Position numbers and translations under genes: made by a program
The notes under the pieces: model-generated
What the model was told of the DNA's origin: nothing
Databases searched by the model: none
The model's input: the letters and a program-made list of their open reading frames with translations, nothing else
Shown: positions 26,333-35,570 of the stretch, piece by piece
Layout of the letters: the number at the start of each line of letters is the position of its first letter
Position numbering within the stretch: position 1 is the stretch's first letter
DNA from: Collinsella sp. AK_207A
Lineage (GTDB): Bacteria > Actinomycetota > Coriobacteriia > Coriobacteriales > Coriobacteriaceae
Direction: 5' to 3'
DNA: 64,000 nucleotides
Assembly (NCBI RefSeq): GCF_902501965.1
Contig: NZ_CABWID010000024.1
Location: 1 to 64,000 of the forward strand

Positions 26333-27019
26333 CTAATCCAGATCGTCCACGGCAAAGTTGACCTGCGGCGCGAAGGGATCGACAGCGGGCTGCGACGCGG
26401 GTACGGGCTGGGCCGCCGGCTCGGGCGCGGGCGCGGGGGCCGCCGGGGCAACCTCGGCGGCAGCGGAGCCGTTGGGCAGAGAGGCCATCAGCGAGGGCGG
26501 GAAGGAGTTCTGAGCCTCGTCCATGAAGTGCTGGATGAGCTTCAGGTACTCGTTCTTGAAGTCCTCGCGGGAGGCCTTCAGGCGGTCGATCTCCTCGATC
26601 TCGGTCTGCTTCTCGGCGAGCGCCTGGCGAATGACCTCGCGCGCCTTGGCGTCGGCCTCGTTCTTGATGCGCTCGGCGTTCTCGGTAGCGTCGGCCACGA
26701 TGGCGTCGGCGGTCTGCTGGGCGGCGATGAGCGCTGCGGAGATCTGGCGCTCGGTGGCACCGTGGTTCTCAACGGGAGCGGGCGCGGGCGCAGGAGCGGG
26801 AACGAGCGCGGCCTGCGTCTGGGAGTTGAGCTGGTTCTGAGCGTCGGCGAGTTTCTGCTCGGACGCATCCAGGCGCTTCTTCAGGTCCACGATCTTGTTG
26901 AGCATCGCATCGACCTCGACGGAAACGCGCTCGAGGAACTCGTCGACCTCGGCGGGATCGTAGCCGCGCTTGGCCTCGGAAAAACGCTGGGCCTGGATGT
27001 CTGCAGGGGTGATAGCCAT
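26333..27019 (-). CDS. divIVA: DivIVA-domain cell-division/polarity protein
   Basis: A 228-residue protein. The first 60 residues are a DivIVA domain: ITPADIQAQRFSEAKRGYDPAEVDEFLERVS, given here in part as RGYDPAEVDEFLERV. It binds curved membrane and poles in Gram-positive bacteria. A long coiled coil (about residues 60-165) and a flexible Ala/Pro-rich C terminus follow. GAAAGGACT precedes the ATG. It is the last gene of the murC-to-divIVA cluster, after yggT, the order common in Gram-positive bacteria. Confidence 0.9.
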   Translation of the reverse strand: MAITPADIQAQRFSEAKRGYDPAEVDEFLERVSVEVDAMLNKIVDLKKRLDASEQKLADAQNQLNSQTQAALVPAPAPAPAPVENHGATERQISAALIAAQQTADAIVADATENAERIKNEADAKAREVIRQALAEKQTEIEEIDRLKASREDFKNEYLKLIQHFMDEAQNSFPPSLMASLPNGSAAAEVAPAAPAPAPEPAAQPVPASQPAVDPFAPQVNFAVDDLD

Positions 27020-27070
27020 CTTGGTAGTCCTTTCATCGTGCGCGTGCTGAAAAGGGACGCGCTCGCAAAC

Positions 27071-27334
27071 CTACAAAAGTATATTCAACAGCAGCCGCTC
27101 AACGAAACTTAACGCGAGAATCGCAATGATGGGCGAAAAGTCCATGCCGGCGATGGGCGGAATGAAGCCTCGAAAGACGCTCAGGAACCGGCCGACCAAC
27201 ACGTCCAGCGCATAGCGCAGATCATTCACGATCATGTTCCCGCTCCGCGGAAACCACGAGAGGATACAGTACACGAGGATGAGCCCGTTGTAGAAGTTGA
27301 AGGCGAGCTGAACGATCCGTGCGATCGAATACAT
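27071..27334 (-). CDS. YggT-family membrane protein
   Basis: An 87-residue YggT protein with two hydrophobic helices. Family segments are YCILSWFPRSG and VGRFLSVFRGFIPPIAGMDFSP (first 20 residues only needed to recognise it). The function is unclear; association with division genes is widespread, and here it lies between sepF and divIVA. Confidence 0.88.
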   Translation of the reverse strand: MYSIARIVQLAFNFYNGLILVYCILSWFPRSGNMIVNDLRYALDVLVGRFLSVFRGFIPPIAGMDFSPIIAILALSFVERLLLNILL

Positions 27335-27349
27335 GAAACCGAAACTCCC

Positions 27350-28084
27350 CTACTTCTTGAGGTAGCCGTCCTGGCGCAGCTTCGCCAGATCGGACTCGCG
27401 TACCTCGCAGCCGGCGGGAAGCACCATGAAGATGCGGTCGCCCACCTCGCGCACCGTGGCGCCGAGACCGCAGGCAAAGCCGTAGCTGAAGTCGAGCACG
27501 CGCTTGGCGATCTCGGTGCGCACGCCCACGAAGACGAGGGCGACAGGCTGCTTGGTGCGCACGCGGCGGACGACGGTCTCCACGTCGTCGTAGCTCTCGG
27601 GGCGCAGCACGTAGGCCGGCAGCTGCGCGGTGCTGTTGACGAGCGCGCTCATGTGGGCTGTCACCTGGTCCTGCTGGGGCGCCGTCGGCATCTGCGGCAC
27701 CGAGCGGAGCGACTCGGCATAGCTCGAGGGCGTGTCGTAGGCACCGGGCCGATGCACGGCGGCATCGGTGCTGCGAGCGGGAGGGTTGTACGTGGTGGCA
27801 TGGCGATCGGCATCCCCCACCAGCTCGCCGGAACGGGTATACACGGCTACGCTCTCGGCCTCGCCGCGACGCGTCTGGCCGAGTACGCCATTGCCGTCCT
27901 CGGGCTGGTAGGACTGCTGATATGCCGGGGTGCTGTAGCCATCCTGGTAGGTATCGCCGTACCCGCCCTGGGCGGAGCCATCATCGTAGTAATCGTCGTA
28001 GCCATCGCCCTGGTCGGCGTAATCGTCGTACCCCTGGTTCTGGCCGAACGAGAGCTTGCTCTTGATATCGTCTAGGAAGCCCAT
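27350..28084 (-). CDS. sepF: Cell division protein SepF
   Basis: A 244-residue SepF, which tethers FtsZ to the membrane. It begins with the membrane-binding amphipathic stretch MGFLDDIKSKLSFG. About 140 residues of Tyr/Asp/Gly/Gln-rich flexible sequence follow. The conserved C-terminal core has VLRPESYDDVETVVRRV, TKQPVALVFVGV and VREVGDRIFMVLPAG. The linker is longer than in Bacillus SepF (about 150 residues in all) but resembles actinobacterial forms. The start at 28084 matches the family N terminus. It sits between the yggS-like gene and yggT. Confidence 0.93.
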   Translation of the reverse strand: MGFLDDIKSKLSFGQNQGYDDYADQGDGYDDYYDDGSAQGGYGDTYQDGYSTPAYQQSYQPEDGNGVLGQTRRGEAESVAVYTRSGELVGDADRHATTYNPPARSTDAAVHRPGAYDTPSSYAESLRSVPQMPTAPQQDQVTAHMSALVNSTAQLPAYVLRPESYDDVETVVRRVRTKQPVALVFVGVRTEIAKRVLDFSYGFACGLGATVREVGDRIFMVLPAGCEVRESDLAKLRQDGYLKK

Positions 28085-28153
28085 TGCTCCACCTCTCTGC
28101 ACGGTGTGCGTTTCTGGTTCGTGAGTGCAGGACGGACGCGCAGTCCGACCCAT

Positions 28154-28912
28154 CTATTCTAGCTCAAAGGCGGGATCGAAGACCACCCTTCCCAAACGGA
28201 CCACGGTCGATCCCTCCTCGACCGCGATGGGAAAGTCCTCGCTCATGCCGCAGGAGAGCTCGCCCAGGTCCTGTGCGGGGTACGCGGCGGCAAGCTCGTC
28301 GCGGAGCTCACGCAGCTCGGAGAAAGTACGGCGAGCCGCCTCGGCGTCCCCGCGCGGTGCCATCGTCATGAGGCCGCGGATGCGGATGCCCGAGAGCTCC
28401 ACTAGATCGGGCATGGCGCGCCGCAGCTCATCCGGCGAGAAACCCGACTTGCTCTCCTCGCCCGAGACGTTCACCTCGAGCAGCACGTCTTGGACGAAGG
28501 GGGCCTTCATCGCGGTGTCGGCCTTCTCCTCGCCCGCATGCTTGAGGACGCGCGAGCTCACGGCCTCGGCGAGATGGGCCGAGCTGATGGAGTGGATGAG
28601 CCCCACCCTTCCGAGCACGGCGTTGATCTTGTTTTTCTGCAGGTTGCCGATCATGTCAAAGCGCACGGTCGGCAGGTCGTCATGCTCGGCAAGACCCGCG
28701 AGCTTGCGACCGAGCTCCTGAGGGCGGTTCTCCCCAAAGCAGCGATACCCCGCATGGATGGCGGCGATGACCTCGTCGACGCCCACGGTCTTGGAAACGG
28801 CGACCAGGCGGACGTCTGCCGGGTCGCGCCCGGCACGCTCCGCAGCTTGCTCGATGCGCTCCAGAATAGCCTGTCGGCGACGCGCTACCTCATCCGCATA
28901 TGACTTGTCCAT
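28154..28912 (-). CDS. YggS-family PLP homeostasis protein
   Basis: A 252-residue pyridoxal-phosphate-binding TIM-barrel protein of the YggS/PROSC family, which keeps free PLP in balance. The PLP lysine lies in VRLVAVSKTVGVDEV. Other marks are CFGENRPQEL, FDMIGNLQKNKINAVL and GLMTMAPRGD with RLGRVVFDPAF at the end. The start is uncertain: Met codons at 28912 and 28930 are both possible, with weak ribosome sites. It lies between pgeF and sepF, as in many Gram-positive genomes. Confidence 0.9.
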   Translation of the reverse strand: MDKSYADEVARRRQAILERIEQAAERAGRDPADVRLVAVSKTVGVDEVIAAIHAGYRCFGENRPQELGRKLAGLAEHDDLPTVRFDMIGNLQKNKINAVLGRVGLIHSISSAHLAEAVSSRVLKHAGEEKADTAMKAPFVQDVLLEVNVSGEESKSGFSPDELRRAMPDLVELSGIRIRGLMTMAPRGDAEAARRTFSELRELRDELAAAYPAQDLGELSCGMSEDFPIAVEEGSTVVRLGRVVFDPAFELE

Positions 28913-29021
28913 ACGGCTCACCAGTCTCATACATCCATCAAAAACCGGGACCATCCTACCCCACGATCATCGAACGATACCTCTCACCAGCGGTATCCAC
29001 ACGAGCTTCTCCCCTTGAGCC

Positions 29022-29819
29022 TCAGGCAAGGATGGCGAGGGCGCCGTGGCGGCCGCATGTTCCCGCCTCGCGCCGGTAGGAGTAGAAGCGATCGGCAAGC
29101 TTCATCGTGGAAAGCAGAGGGTCCTCCACATGCTCGGAAGGAACGCCGGCCTCGCCCATGGCCTCCCGGATGCAGGCGCCCAGGTCGAGCAGGCGGCTCC
29201 CCGCACCAGCGGCTTCGCGCATGCAGGTGAACTCGCCCGCAAACCGCTCCATGAGCTCAGGCGAGACCTCGTACTCGTCACCCAGGATATGCGGCCCCAC
29301 GAAGGCGCGGATCTCCGAGGATTCGCAGCCGGATTCCTCCGCAAGGGCGCGGACGGCACTTGCCACGATGCGGGCGATCGTTCCCTTCCAACCCGAGTGG
29401 ACGACGGCGAAGCCCGTCTCGCACGTCAGGATCACGGGCACGCAGTCGGCAAAGCAAAGCAGCACCGGCACGCCGGGGGCGGTGCACACGATGGCATCGG
29501 CTCCACGGGCGATCTCGTCGCGCACGCAGGCAAGCTCGTCCGGGGAACTCGTGCGCGCGCGAGCGATATGGACACCGTGCACCTGGTTGGGGACGAGTAG
29601 GCGGTCGAAGGCATCCGCGCAGTCCAAGGTCGCGAGCGCACGGCGGCGGTTCTCGGCAACCGCATCGGGATCGTCCCCCACATGCGAACCTAGGTTCAGG
29701 CTCGCATACGGCGGTAGCGAGATCCCGCCGGTACGCTCCGTGAAGCCGAAACGCACGCGCCCAGCGCGATTCCCCACCAGGGTCACGCCATCCTTCGAAA
29801 AGCGCTCGAGCATATCCAT
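29022..29819 (-). CDS. pgeF: PgeF/YfiH-type multicopper oxidase-fold protein
   Basis: A 265-residue protein of the YfiH/PgeF (polyphenol oxidase/laccase-domain) family. Members act as purine nucleoside phosphorylases or as an edit step in peptidoglycan synthesis. The metal-site residues are present: NQVHG, CFADCVPVIL, VVHSGWKGT and the C-terminal TCGRHG. GGAGGG precedes the ATG at 29819. The start of ftsZ lies upstream, with a terminator between the two genes, so pgeF probably has its own promoter or depends on readthrough. Confidence 0.9.
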   Translation of the reverse strand: MDMLERFSKDGVTLVGNRAGRVRFGFTERTGGISLPPYASLNLGSHVGDDPDAVAENRRRALATLDCADAFDRLLVPNQVHGVHIARARTSSPDELACVRDEIARGADAIVCTAPGVPVLLCFADCVPVILTCETGFAVVHSGWKGTIARIVASAVRALAEESGCESSEIRAFVGPHILGDEYEVSPELMERFAGEFTCMREAAGAGSRLLDLGACIREAMGEAGVPSEHVEDPLLSTMKLADRFYSYRREAGTCGRHGALAILA

Positions 29820-29924
29820 CGCGCACCCTCCATTCACGATTCAGAGACGAGTGGGCTGAAAGCTGCAAACGTCCGCCGAAATCAGGACCCGCACAAGAGG
29901 GCACCGGATGTCAGGCGGACGCAG

Positions 29925-29953
29925 GAAAGAAAAAGGGGCGCTCGCGGCGCCCC
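29925..29953 (-). terminator. Terminator after ftsZ
   Basis: A stem GGGGCGC/GCGCCCC with a 5-nt loop is followed on the minus strand by TTTTTCTTTCC, 10 nt past the ftsZ stop. Confidence 0.85.
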
Positions 29954-29962
29954 TCATGACTG

Positions 29963-31120
29963 CTAGAAGTTGCCGCGCTTGAGGAAGTCGGGCAGCTCGA
30001 ACTGATCGTTCCCGAAGTTGGGCAGCTCGGTGCCGCCGATGTTGCGCGTGGCGGGAGCCGAACCGGCTGCCGGGGCGGCCGTAGAGGCAGCGGACGCGGC
30101 CGGAGTCGCAGCCGGCTTGCCGGAGGCGCGACCAGCGCTGAAGAGCTCGTCCTGCTTGTTGACGTTGGCGTCGGTGAAGCCGGTGGCGATGACGGTGATG
30201 CGCACCTGGTCGCCGAGCGACTCGTCCACGACGGTACCGAAGATGATGTTCGCCTCGGGGTCGACCGCGTTGGCGACGAGGTCGGCGGCGTCGTTGATCT
30301 CCTGGATGCCGAGGTCCTTGGAACCGGCGATGGAGAGCAGCACACGAGTGGCGCCGTCGATGGAGCTCTCGAGCAGGCGGCTCGAGATGGCCTGCTGGGC
30401 GGCATCCACAGCGCGGGTGTCGCCGGAGGCCACGCCGATGCCCATCATGGCGGTGCCGGCCTGGCGCATGATGGTTTTGACGTCGGCGAAGTCCAGGTTG
30501 ATGACGCCCGGGACGGTGATGAGGTCGGTGATGCCCTGGGTGCCCTGGGAGAGCACGCCGTCCGCCATGGCGAAGGCCTCGAGCATGGAGGTCTTCTTCT
30601 CGGCGATGTCGAGCAGCTTGTCGTTGGGGATGACGATGAGGGTGTCCACGCAATCGGAGAGCGTCTTGATGCCCTCCATGGCGGCGCCGCGGCGCTTGCG
30701 GCCCTCGAAGGTGAACGGCTTGGTGACGACGGCGACGGTCAGCGCGCCCACCTCGTTCATGGCGATGTCGGCCACGATGGGAGCGGCGCCCGTGCCGGTA
30801 CCGCCGCCCTCGCCCGCGGTGATGAAGACCATGTCGGCACCCGCGAGCGCCTCGGCGATGTCGTCGCGGCTCTCGTCGGCCGCCTTGCGGCCCACCTCGG
30901 GGTTGGCACCGGCGCCCAGGCCGCGGGTCAGGTCGGTACCGATATGCACCTTGATATCGGCATCGGAGATGGCAAGCGCCTGCGCATCGGTGTTGATGGC
31001 AACGAACTCGACACCGCGGATGCCCTCCTCGATCATACGGTTGACGGCGTTGGTGCCGCCACCGCCCACGCCCACCACCTTGATGACTGCCAGGTAGTTG
31101 TTGATCTCGTTCTCGTGCAT
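29963..31120 (-). CDS. ftsZ: Cell division GTPase FtsZ
   Basis: A 385-residue tubulin-like GTPase that forms the Z ring. The nucleotide loop is GGGGTNAVN near the N terminus, the tubulin signature is [10 protein letters not shown], and the T7 loop is [12 protein letters not shown] flexible Ala/Pro-rich linker of about 60 residues leads to the conserved tail [11 protein letters not shown] that binds SepF and other partners. GGAGGACCGACAC precedes the ATG at 31120. It is separated from ftsQ by about 255 bp with no other gene. Confidence 0.97.
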   Translation of the reverse strand: MHENEINNYLAVIKVVGVGGGGTNAVNRMIEEGIRGVEFVAINTDAQALAISDADIKVHIGTDLTRGLGAGANPEVGRKAADESRDDIAEALAGADMVFITAGEGGGTGTGAAPIVADIAMNEVGALTVAVVTKPFTFEGRKRRGAAMEGIKTLSDCVDTLIVIPNDKLLDIAEKKTSMLEAFAMADGVLSQGTQGITDLITVPGVINLDFADVKTIMRQAGTAMMGIGVASGDTRAVDAAQQAISSRLLESSIDGATRVLLSIAGSKDLGIQEINDAADLVANAVDPEANIIFGTVVDESLGDQVRITVIATGFTDANVNKQDELFSAGRASGKPAATPAASAASTAAPAAGSAPATRNIGGTELPNFGNDQFELPDFLKRGNF

Positions 31121-31376
31121 GTGTCGGTCCTCCGAACGTCGGGGTTTCGCATGTGCGTGCGCGCGATCCACGCCGACGTTAACCTTCAAGTAGAGATTAA
31201 ACATCGAGGTAAATCATGGTATGTTTGCACAAAATCGCAAACCAAGTCAAATAAAAACCACTACAAATGTGGAGGGAGCGGCAATCGCGCAGGTACGGCG
31301 CGCAGCCGTTCGCGGAACCGCAGGTCCCGAATGGTCGCGCGCACCGGAAGTGACGCAGCCCGCGCGACCGCAGATG

Positions 31377-32678
31377 CTAGTTGCTCGTGTCGGCGCTCCG
31401 GAATGTGTAGGAATCGGGCGTACGGACGTTGATATAGGTGACGCCCTGCTCCTGCTCGAGCAACTTGGTGACGACCTGTTCCTTGGTCTTGATGTTGTCG
31501 GGCGAGCCCAGCAGCACCTCCACACCGGAGTCCAGGTTGGCGGCGATGGCCTCAACGGACGGCACGGACAGGTCCTTCACCTGCGAGATGAAGGACTCCG
31601 AAAACCCGTTGGCATACGCCAGGCCGGCGAGCACGATCTTCGACTCCACCTTGGCGCCGCTCGAGGGAGAGACGTCGGCCGAGACATCGGTCAAGAGCAC
31701 CGCCCCCACCTGCTTGGCGAGCACGAGCGCAGCGTCCAAACCGGAGAGCTGGGTTACCTGGGCCCCCGTGGCGAGCTTGGTGGTATCGGAGATGGGCTTA
31801 CCGTCCGAGCCGAGCGTGACGTCCAGCGAGAGCGGGGCGATCCACGTTTCATCCGAGCCGATGGCCCAGGCGACGTCGTCGGCCGCGATGTATGCGATGG
31901 CGGCCACCTTGCGCTCCACCGGCGTGATCACGAGCGTGTGCGGGAACGTGCGCTCGATGCTCACCCCGGACACCCAGGGACTTCTCTCAAGGCCCTGAGC
32001 GATCGCAGCCTCGTTGACGTTCAGGAGCGTGGTGCCCTCCGGCACCTGGAGCAGCGCCTGCGCCTCTTGCTGGGAAACGTGCTCGCTCCCCTGCACCTGG
32101 ATATCGGTGGCGGAGAACACGGGGGAGAACGCCAGCACCGCAAAGGAGACGCCGAGCACGGCCAGCGCGGCGAGGGCGATGAGCGCGTAGCGCCGTACCG
32201 TCGCGGGAAGCTTCGGATGCGGAATCAAGCGCAAGAACCCGGCAAGGAACCCGAACACGAGCGCGAACGCGCCGCCGATCGCCCCAAGAGCGCCTAACCG
32301 CCGCTTCTTGGGCTTCGGTGCCGCCGGACGCGCGGGCGCAGCGACGCTCGTGAAGGTGCGACGCGAGGGCGCCTTGGGCGCGGAGGTGGACCGGGTGGGG
32401 GTCGCGACCCTGCCGGCACCGGCTTTCCGTGTCGTGGGCTTCGCGAGCGAGCGCGGTTTCTTGTGCGGAGAGGGCACGGCATAGTAGCCGGCGGGCGGCT
32501 TGTAACCGGGGGCGGCGGGAGCGGGCCCCGACCCAAAGGCGCCAGAGGCAACGGAGCGCCGCGCCCTGGGCGCAGACGAGCTCACGCGTGGCGTGCCCTT
32601 GCCGGACGCCCGACGAAACGTCGGCCGCGGCGAGCTAGAAGCCGAGGAACTTGACTTCTGGTTGAAGCTCGATGCCAT
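31377..32678 (-). CDS. ftsQ: Cell division protein FtsQ/DivIB
   Basis: A 433-residue bitopic membrane protein. Residues 1 to about 130 are a Ser/Pro/Arg/Lys-rich flexible cytoplasmic tail, far longer than usual. A transmembrane helix near residues 165-190 (ALIALAALAVLGVSFAVLAF) follows. A POTRA domain (FSATDIQVQGSEHVSQQE) and the FtsQ beta domain (GVSIERTFPHTLVITPVER) complete it outside the cell. It links early and late divisome proteins. GAAGGAAACGT precedes the ATG. The first 44 nt overlap the end of murB, so the two are probably translated together. Confidence 0.9.
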   Translation of the reverse strand: MASSFNQKSSSSASSSPRPTFRRASGKGTPRVSSSAPRARRSVASGAFGSGPAPAAPGYKPPAGYYAVPSPHKKPRSLAKPTTRKAGAGRVATPTRSTSAPKAPSRRTFTSVAAPARPAAPKPKKRRLGALGAIGGAFALVFGFLAGFLRLIPHPKLPATVRRYALIALAALAVLGVSFAVLAFSPVFSATDIQVQGSEHVSQQEAQALLQVPEGTTLLNVNEAAIAQGLERSPWVSGVSIERTFPHTLVITPVERKVAAIAYIAADDVAWAIGSDETWIAPLSLDVTLGSDGKPISDTTKLATGAQVTQLSGLDAALVLAKQVGAVLLTDVSADVSPSSGAKVESKIVLAGLAYANGFSESFISQVKDLSVPSVEAIAANLDSGVEVLLGSPDNIKTKEQVVTKLLEQEQGVTYINVRTPDSYTFRSADTSN

Positions 32679-33546
32679 ACGTTTCCTTCACTGTCCGGTG
32701 CACGTGCTGGATGACGGACGCCACGTCCGCAGCACTCGCGGTGCCGTTGTTCACGATAAAGTTGGCGTGCACGGGGGACACCTCTACCCCGCCCACGCGG
32801 TAGCCCTTGAGGCCGCATTCCTCGATCATCGCGCCGACGCTGCGATCGGGCGGGTTCCTGAACACGGAACCGCAGCTTGCCTTGCCGATAGGCTGGGTAC
32901 GGCGCCTACGTGCGAGAGAGCGCTCCATACGCTCGCGGATGTCCTGCTTGAGAGCGGGCTCGAGCTCGAACGTCGCCTCGAGAACGATCTCGTCGCGCGG
33001 AAGCGTGGAGGTGCGGTACCCCCAGGTGACCTCACCCCGCCCATAGTGGCGAATCCCCGCACCCGGACGGTACGTCACCACGTCGCGCACCACGGAACCG
33101 ATCCACTCCTTGCGCGACCCCGCGTTCATGGAGACGGCGCCGCCCACGGTGCCGGGAATGCCCACGGCGAACTCCAGACCGGAGAGGCCGCGCGTGAGCG
33201 CCTCGTTCACCAACCGGGCGAGCAGCGCCCCCGCACCGGCCGTGAGCACGCGCCCCTCCTCATCAAGCGAGAAGTGAGAGAACTCGCGGCCGAGCGTCAC
33301 CACGGCGCCCCGGTAGCCGGTATCGGCCACCAACAGGTTCGATCCCTTGCCGATGACCACCCACGGCACCTGCTCGCGCGCGAGCACCTCAATGGTGCGC
33401 CGGAGCGCGTGGTAGCTGTGGCAGGTGATGAAGAGATCCGCCTTGCCGCCGATGCGGTAACTGGTGTGGCGGGCAAGACGTTCGCCCTCCACGACCTCGG
33501 TATCGATCTGCCCCGAAAGGGCGTATGTCGCGTTGAAGAGCCCCAT
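32635..33546 (-). CDS. murB: UDP-N-acetylenolpyruvoylglucosamine reductase
   Basis: A 303-residue FAD enzyme that completes UDP-MurNAc in peptidoglycan synthesis. FAD-binding residues lie in TSYRIGGKADLFI and GKGSNLLVADTGYRGAVV. The active-site Ser is in GKASCGSVFRNP, and the C-terminal VSPVHANFIVNNGTASAADV is typical of the short type II MurB. It begins 6 nt after murC and overlaps ftsQ at its end. Confidence 0.96.
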   Translation of the reverse strand: MGLFNATYALSGQIDTEVVEGERLARHTSYRIGGKADLFITCHSYHALRRTIEVLAREQVPWVVIGKGSNLLVADTGYRGAVVTLGREFSHFSLDEEGRVLTAGAGALLARLVNEALTRGLSGLEFAVGIPGTVGGAVSMNAGSRKEWIGSVVRDVVTYRPGAGIRHYGRGEVTWGYRTSTLPRDEIVLEATFELEPALKQDIRERMERSLARRRRTQPIGKASCGSVFRNPPDRSVGAMIEECGLKGYRVGGVEVSPVHANFIVNNGTASAADVASVIQHVHRTVKETYGIELQPEVKFLGF

Positions 33547-33552
33547 GGGTTT

Positions 33553-34974
33553 CTAGCGGGACTCAGAGCTGTACTTCAGGTACTCGGGCCCCACGTTGGT
33601 GACGTCGCCCGCACCCATGGTGATGAGCAGGTCTCCCTCCCCTGCCATCTCGTCGATGGCGCGCATGAGGGCGGGGCGATCCGCCACGTAGCGGACATCC
33701 TTGCCGGGATGGCGCTCGGCCACGGCGTCGGCAAGCGCCTTGGAGGTCACGCCGGGGATGGGCATCTCGCCCGCCGGGAAGACGTCGATGAGGATCAGCT
33801 TGTCGGCATCGGCGAACGCGTCGGCGAAGTCGTCGAGCAGCGCCTGCAGACGCGAGTAACGATGCGGCTGGAATACCACGCACACATGGCTAAAGTCCAG
33901 GCCCTTCGCAGCGGCAAGGGTCGCGCGAATCTCGGTGGGATGGTGGCCGTAATCGTCCACGATGGTCACGCCGCGCACGTCGCCCACGTGCGTGAAGCGC
34001 CGGCGCACGCCCTCGAAGCTCGAGAGGGCCTTCGCCGCGTCGTCGGTGGAAAGCCCCAGTACGTAGGACACTGTCAGGGCGGCGGAGGCGTTCAACATGT
34101 TATGGCGGCCGGGATTGCTCTTGATGGAGACGTGGTGCTTCGTGCCGTCGGGTAGGAAGACCTCGAAGGCGGAACCCAGGGTGTGGCCGCCGGCAACCTC
34201 CGTGATGCGCGCGTCGCAGGAGGGGTCGAAGCCGTAGGTGAGCACGCGGCGCCCGGTGGAACGAGCGAGCTCCACCAGATGGGGATGGTCACCGCACACC
34301 ACGACGGTGCCGGCATCGCCCACGAGCTTCATGAAGGCGCAGAACGTGTCCTCGATCTCCTGGATACCGGAGTAGTGGTCCAGGTGGTCGGCCTCGATAT
34401 TGGTGACCACCACCACGTCCGGATCGAGGTAGAGGAACGAGCTGTCCGACTCGTCAGCCTCGCACACGAAGTACTGGGAGGAGCCGTTGCGACCGTTGGT
34501 GTCGAAGCCCTCCACGATACCGCCGATGAGGAAGCTCGGATCGAGGCCCATGCGGTCGAGCATGGTGGCGCACATGGACGAGGTGGTCGTCTTGCCGTGC
34601 GTGCCGGCAACCGCGACGGTCACGTGACCGGCACCGAGCGCGGAGAGCATCTTGGCGCGCGGCCAGACGGGAATGCCCAGCTCGCGAGCACGCACGAGCT
34701 CGGGATTAGTCTCAGGGATGGCGGTGGAGACGACCACGACGTCGGGCTTCACCGCGTCGATGGTGGCGGCCTCGTGGCCGATGTGGATGTCGATGCCGGC
34801 TCGCGTGAGCTGGCGGATGTAGCGCGAGGTCTTAAGATCGGAACCCGTGACCGCAAAGCCGCGCTCGTGGAGCACGAGCGCGATACCGCTCATGCCGGCG
34901 CCGCCGATGCCGATGAAGTGCGCGCTCTTGAACGTGGGCGCATCGGTATGGTCTGGTACGGTGATGGTGGACAT
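33553..34974 (-). CDS. murC: UDP-N-acetylmuramate-L-alanine ligase
   Basis: A 473-residue Mur ligase. It opens with the Rossmann motif HFIGIGGAGMSGIALVL, has the ATP loop VAGTHGKTTTSSMCATML, the CEADESDSSFL metal site and the C-terminal VDDYGHHPTEIRATL and HRYSRLQALLDDF motifs. The start at 34974 has GGGAGGATTC upstream; the open frame continues further but is not conserved. In a standard cluster murG would lie directly upstream, but here murG is at 60-61 kb. Confidence 0.96.
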   Translation of the reverse strand: MSTITVPDHTDAPTFKSAHFIGIGGAGMSGIALVLHERGFAVTGSDLKTSRYIRQLTRAGIDIHIGHEAATIDAVKPDVVVVSTAIPETNPELVRARELGIPVWPRAKMLSALGAGHVTVAVAGTHGKTTTSSMCATMLDRMGLDPSFLIGGIVEGFDTNGRNGSSQYFVCEADESDSSFLYLDPDVVVVTNIEADHLDHYSGIQEIEDTFCAFMKLVGDAGTVVVCGDHPHLVELARSTGRRVLTYGFDPSCDARITEVAGGHTLGSAFEVFLPDGTKHHVSIKSNPGRHNMLNASAALTVSYVLGLSTDDAAKALSSFEGVRRRFTHVGDVRGVTIVDDYGHHPTEIRATLAAAKGLDFSHVCVVFQPHRYSRLQALLDDFADAFADADKLILIDVFPAGEMPIPGVTSKALADAVAERHPGKDVRYVADRPALMRAIDEMAGEGDLLITMGAGDVTNVGPEYLKYSSESR

Positions 34975-35149
34975 GAATCCTCCCAAATATGCAGGGTCAA
35001 TCCGAGTCATTGTAGCGCGGAGACGTCCGACGATGGCAGACCCGACAAAAGGGACAGAGGGCACGGCAACGGAGGCGGTGCGCGGGCGCTTGGCCCCGCA
35101 GGTTTGCGGATAGCCCCTCCAAGTGGCGCGCTTCCGTAGTTGCTGGGGA

Positions 35150-35300
35150 GACAAACGCTAAAGTGTAGAGTTTCAACGCACCGGAGGGCGAACAGCGGGA
35201 AGAGCCGCCAGCCCGTTGGACGGTGACCTGCGGTTTTGTCGCGGGCATAAGTGGGTGTACCGGCAAGGGTCACCGGAAAGTCTACATTTTAGCGTTTATC
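35150..35300. repeat. Intergenic inverted repeat, word AAACGCTAAARTGTAGA
   Basis: A 26-bp word at 35150-35175 recurs in inverted form at 35275-35300 with three differences. Inside lies a second inverted pair CGGTGACC (35221-35228) and GGTCACCG (35268-35275), next to GACCTGCGGTTTT (35225-35237), a 13-mer shared with the element at 48.2 kb. The 596-bp gap between murC and the exporter pair (34975-35570) holds no gene that I can support. Confidence 0.7.
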
Positions 35301-35492
35301 TTCGGCCGGGGAGGAGGAATCCCCCGGGACAGCCCTGCGGCCCGATCGGGCAACCCGGCTATAGCGGTCGTCCCCACTTTTCCCGCGTCATGAGCACCAG
35401 GCTCCGGGGCAGCGGGCAGATCCACACGAAACCCGGGTCGGAGCACCGGCGCCGCAGGCATCACCCGCCCCGATCGCACGCCTCCCCACACG

Positions 35493-35524
35493 AAAAGGGG
35501 CCGCGACCCGAAGGCCACGGCCCC
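35493..35524 (-). terminator. Terminator after the ABC exporter pair
   Basis: On the minus strand GGGGCCG/CGGCCCC forms a stem capped by a TTCG loop and followed by TTTTCGTG, about 45 nt past the exporter stop. Confidence 0.8.
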
Positions 35525-35570
35525 AACCCCATACAAACAATTCACTTTAACATGCCCGCTGCCAGCAGAA

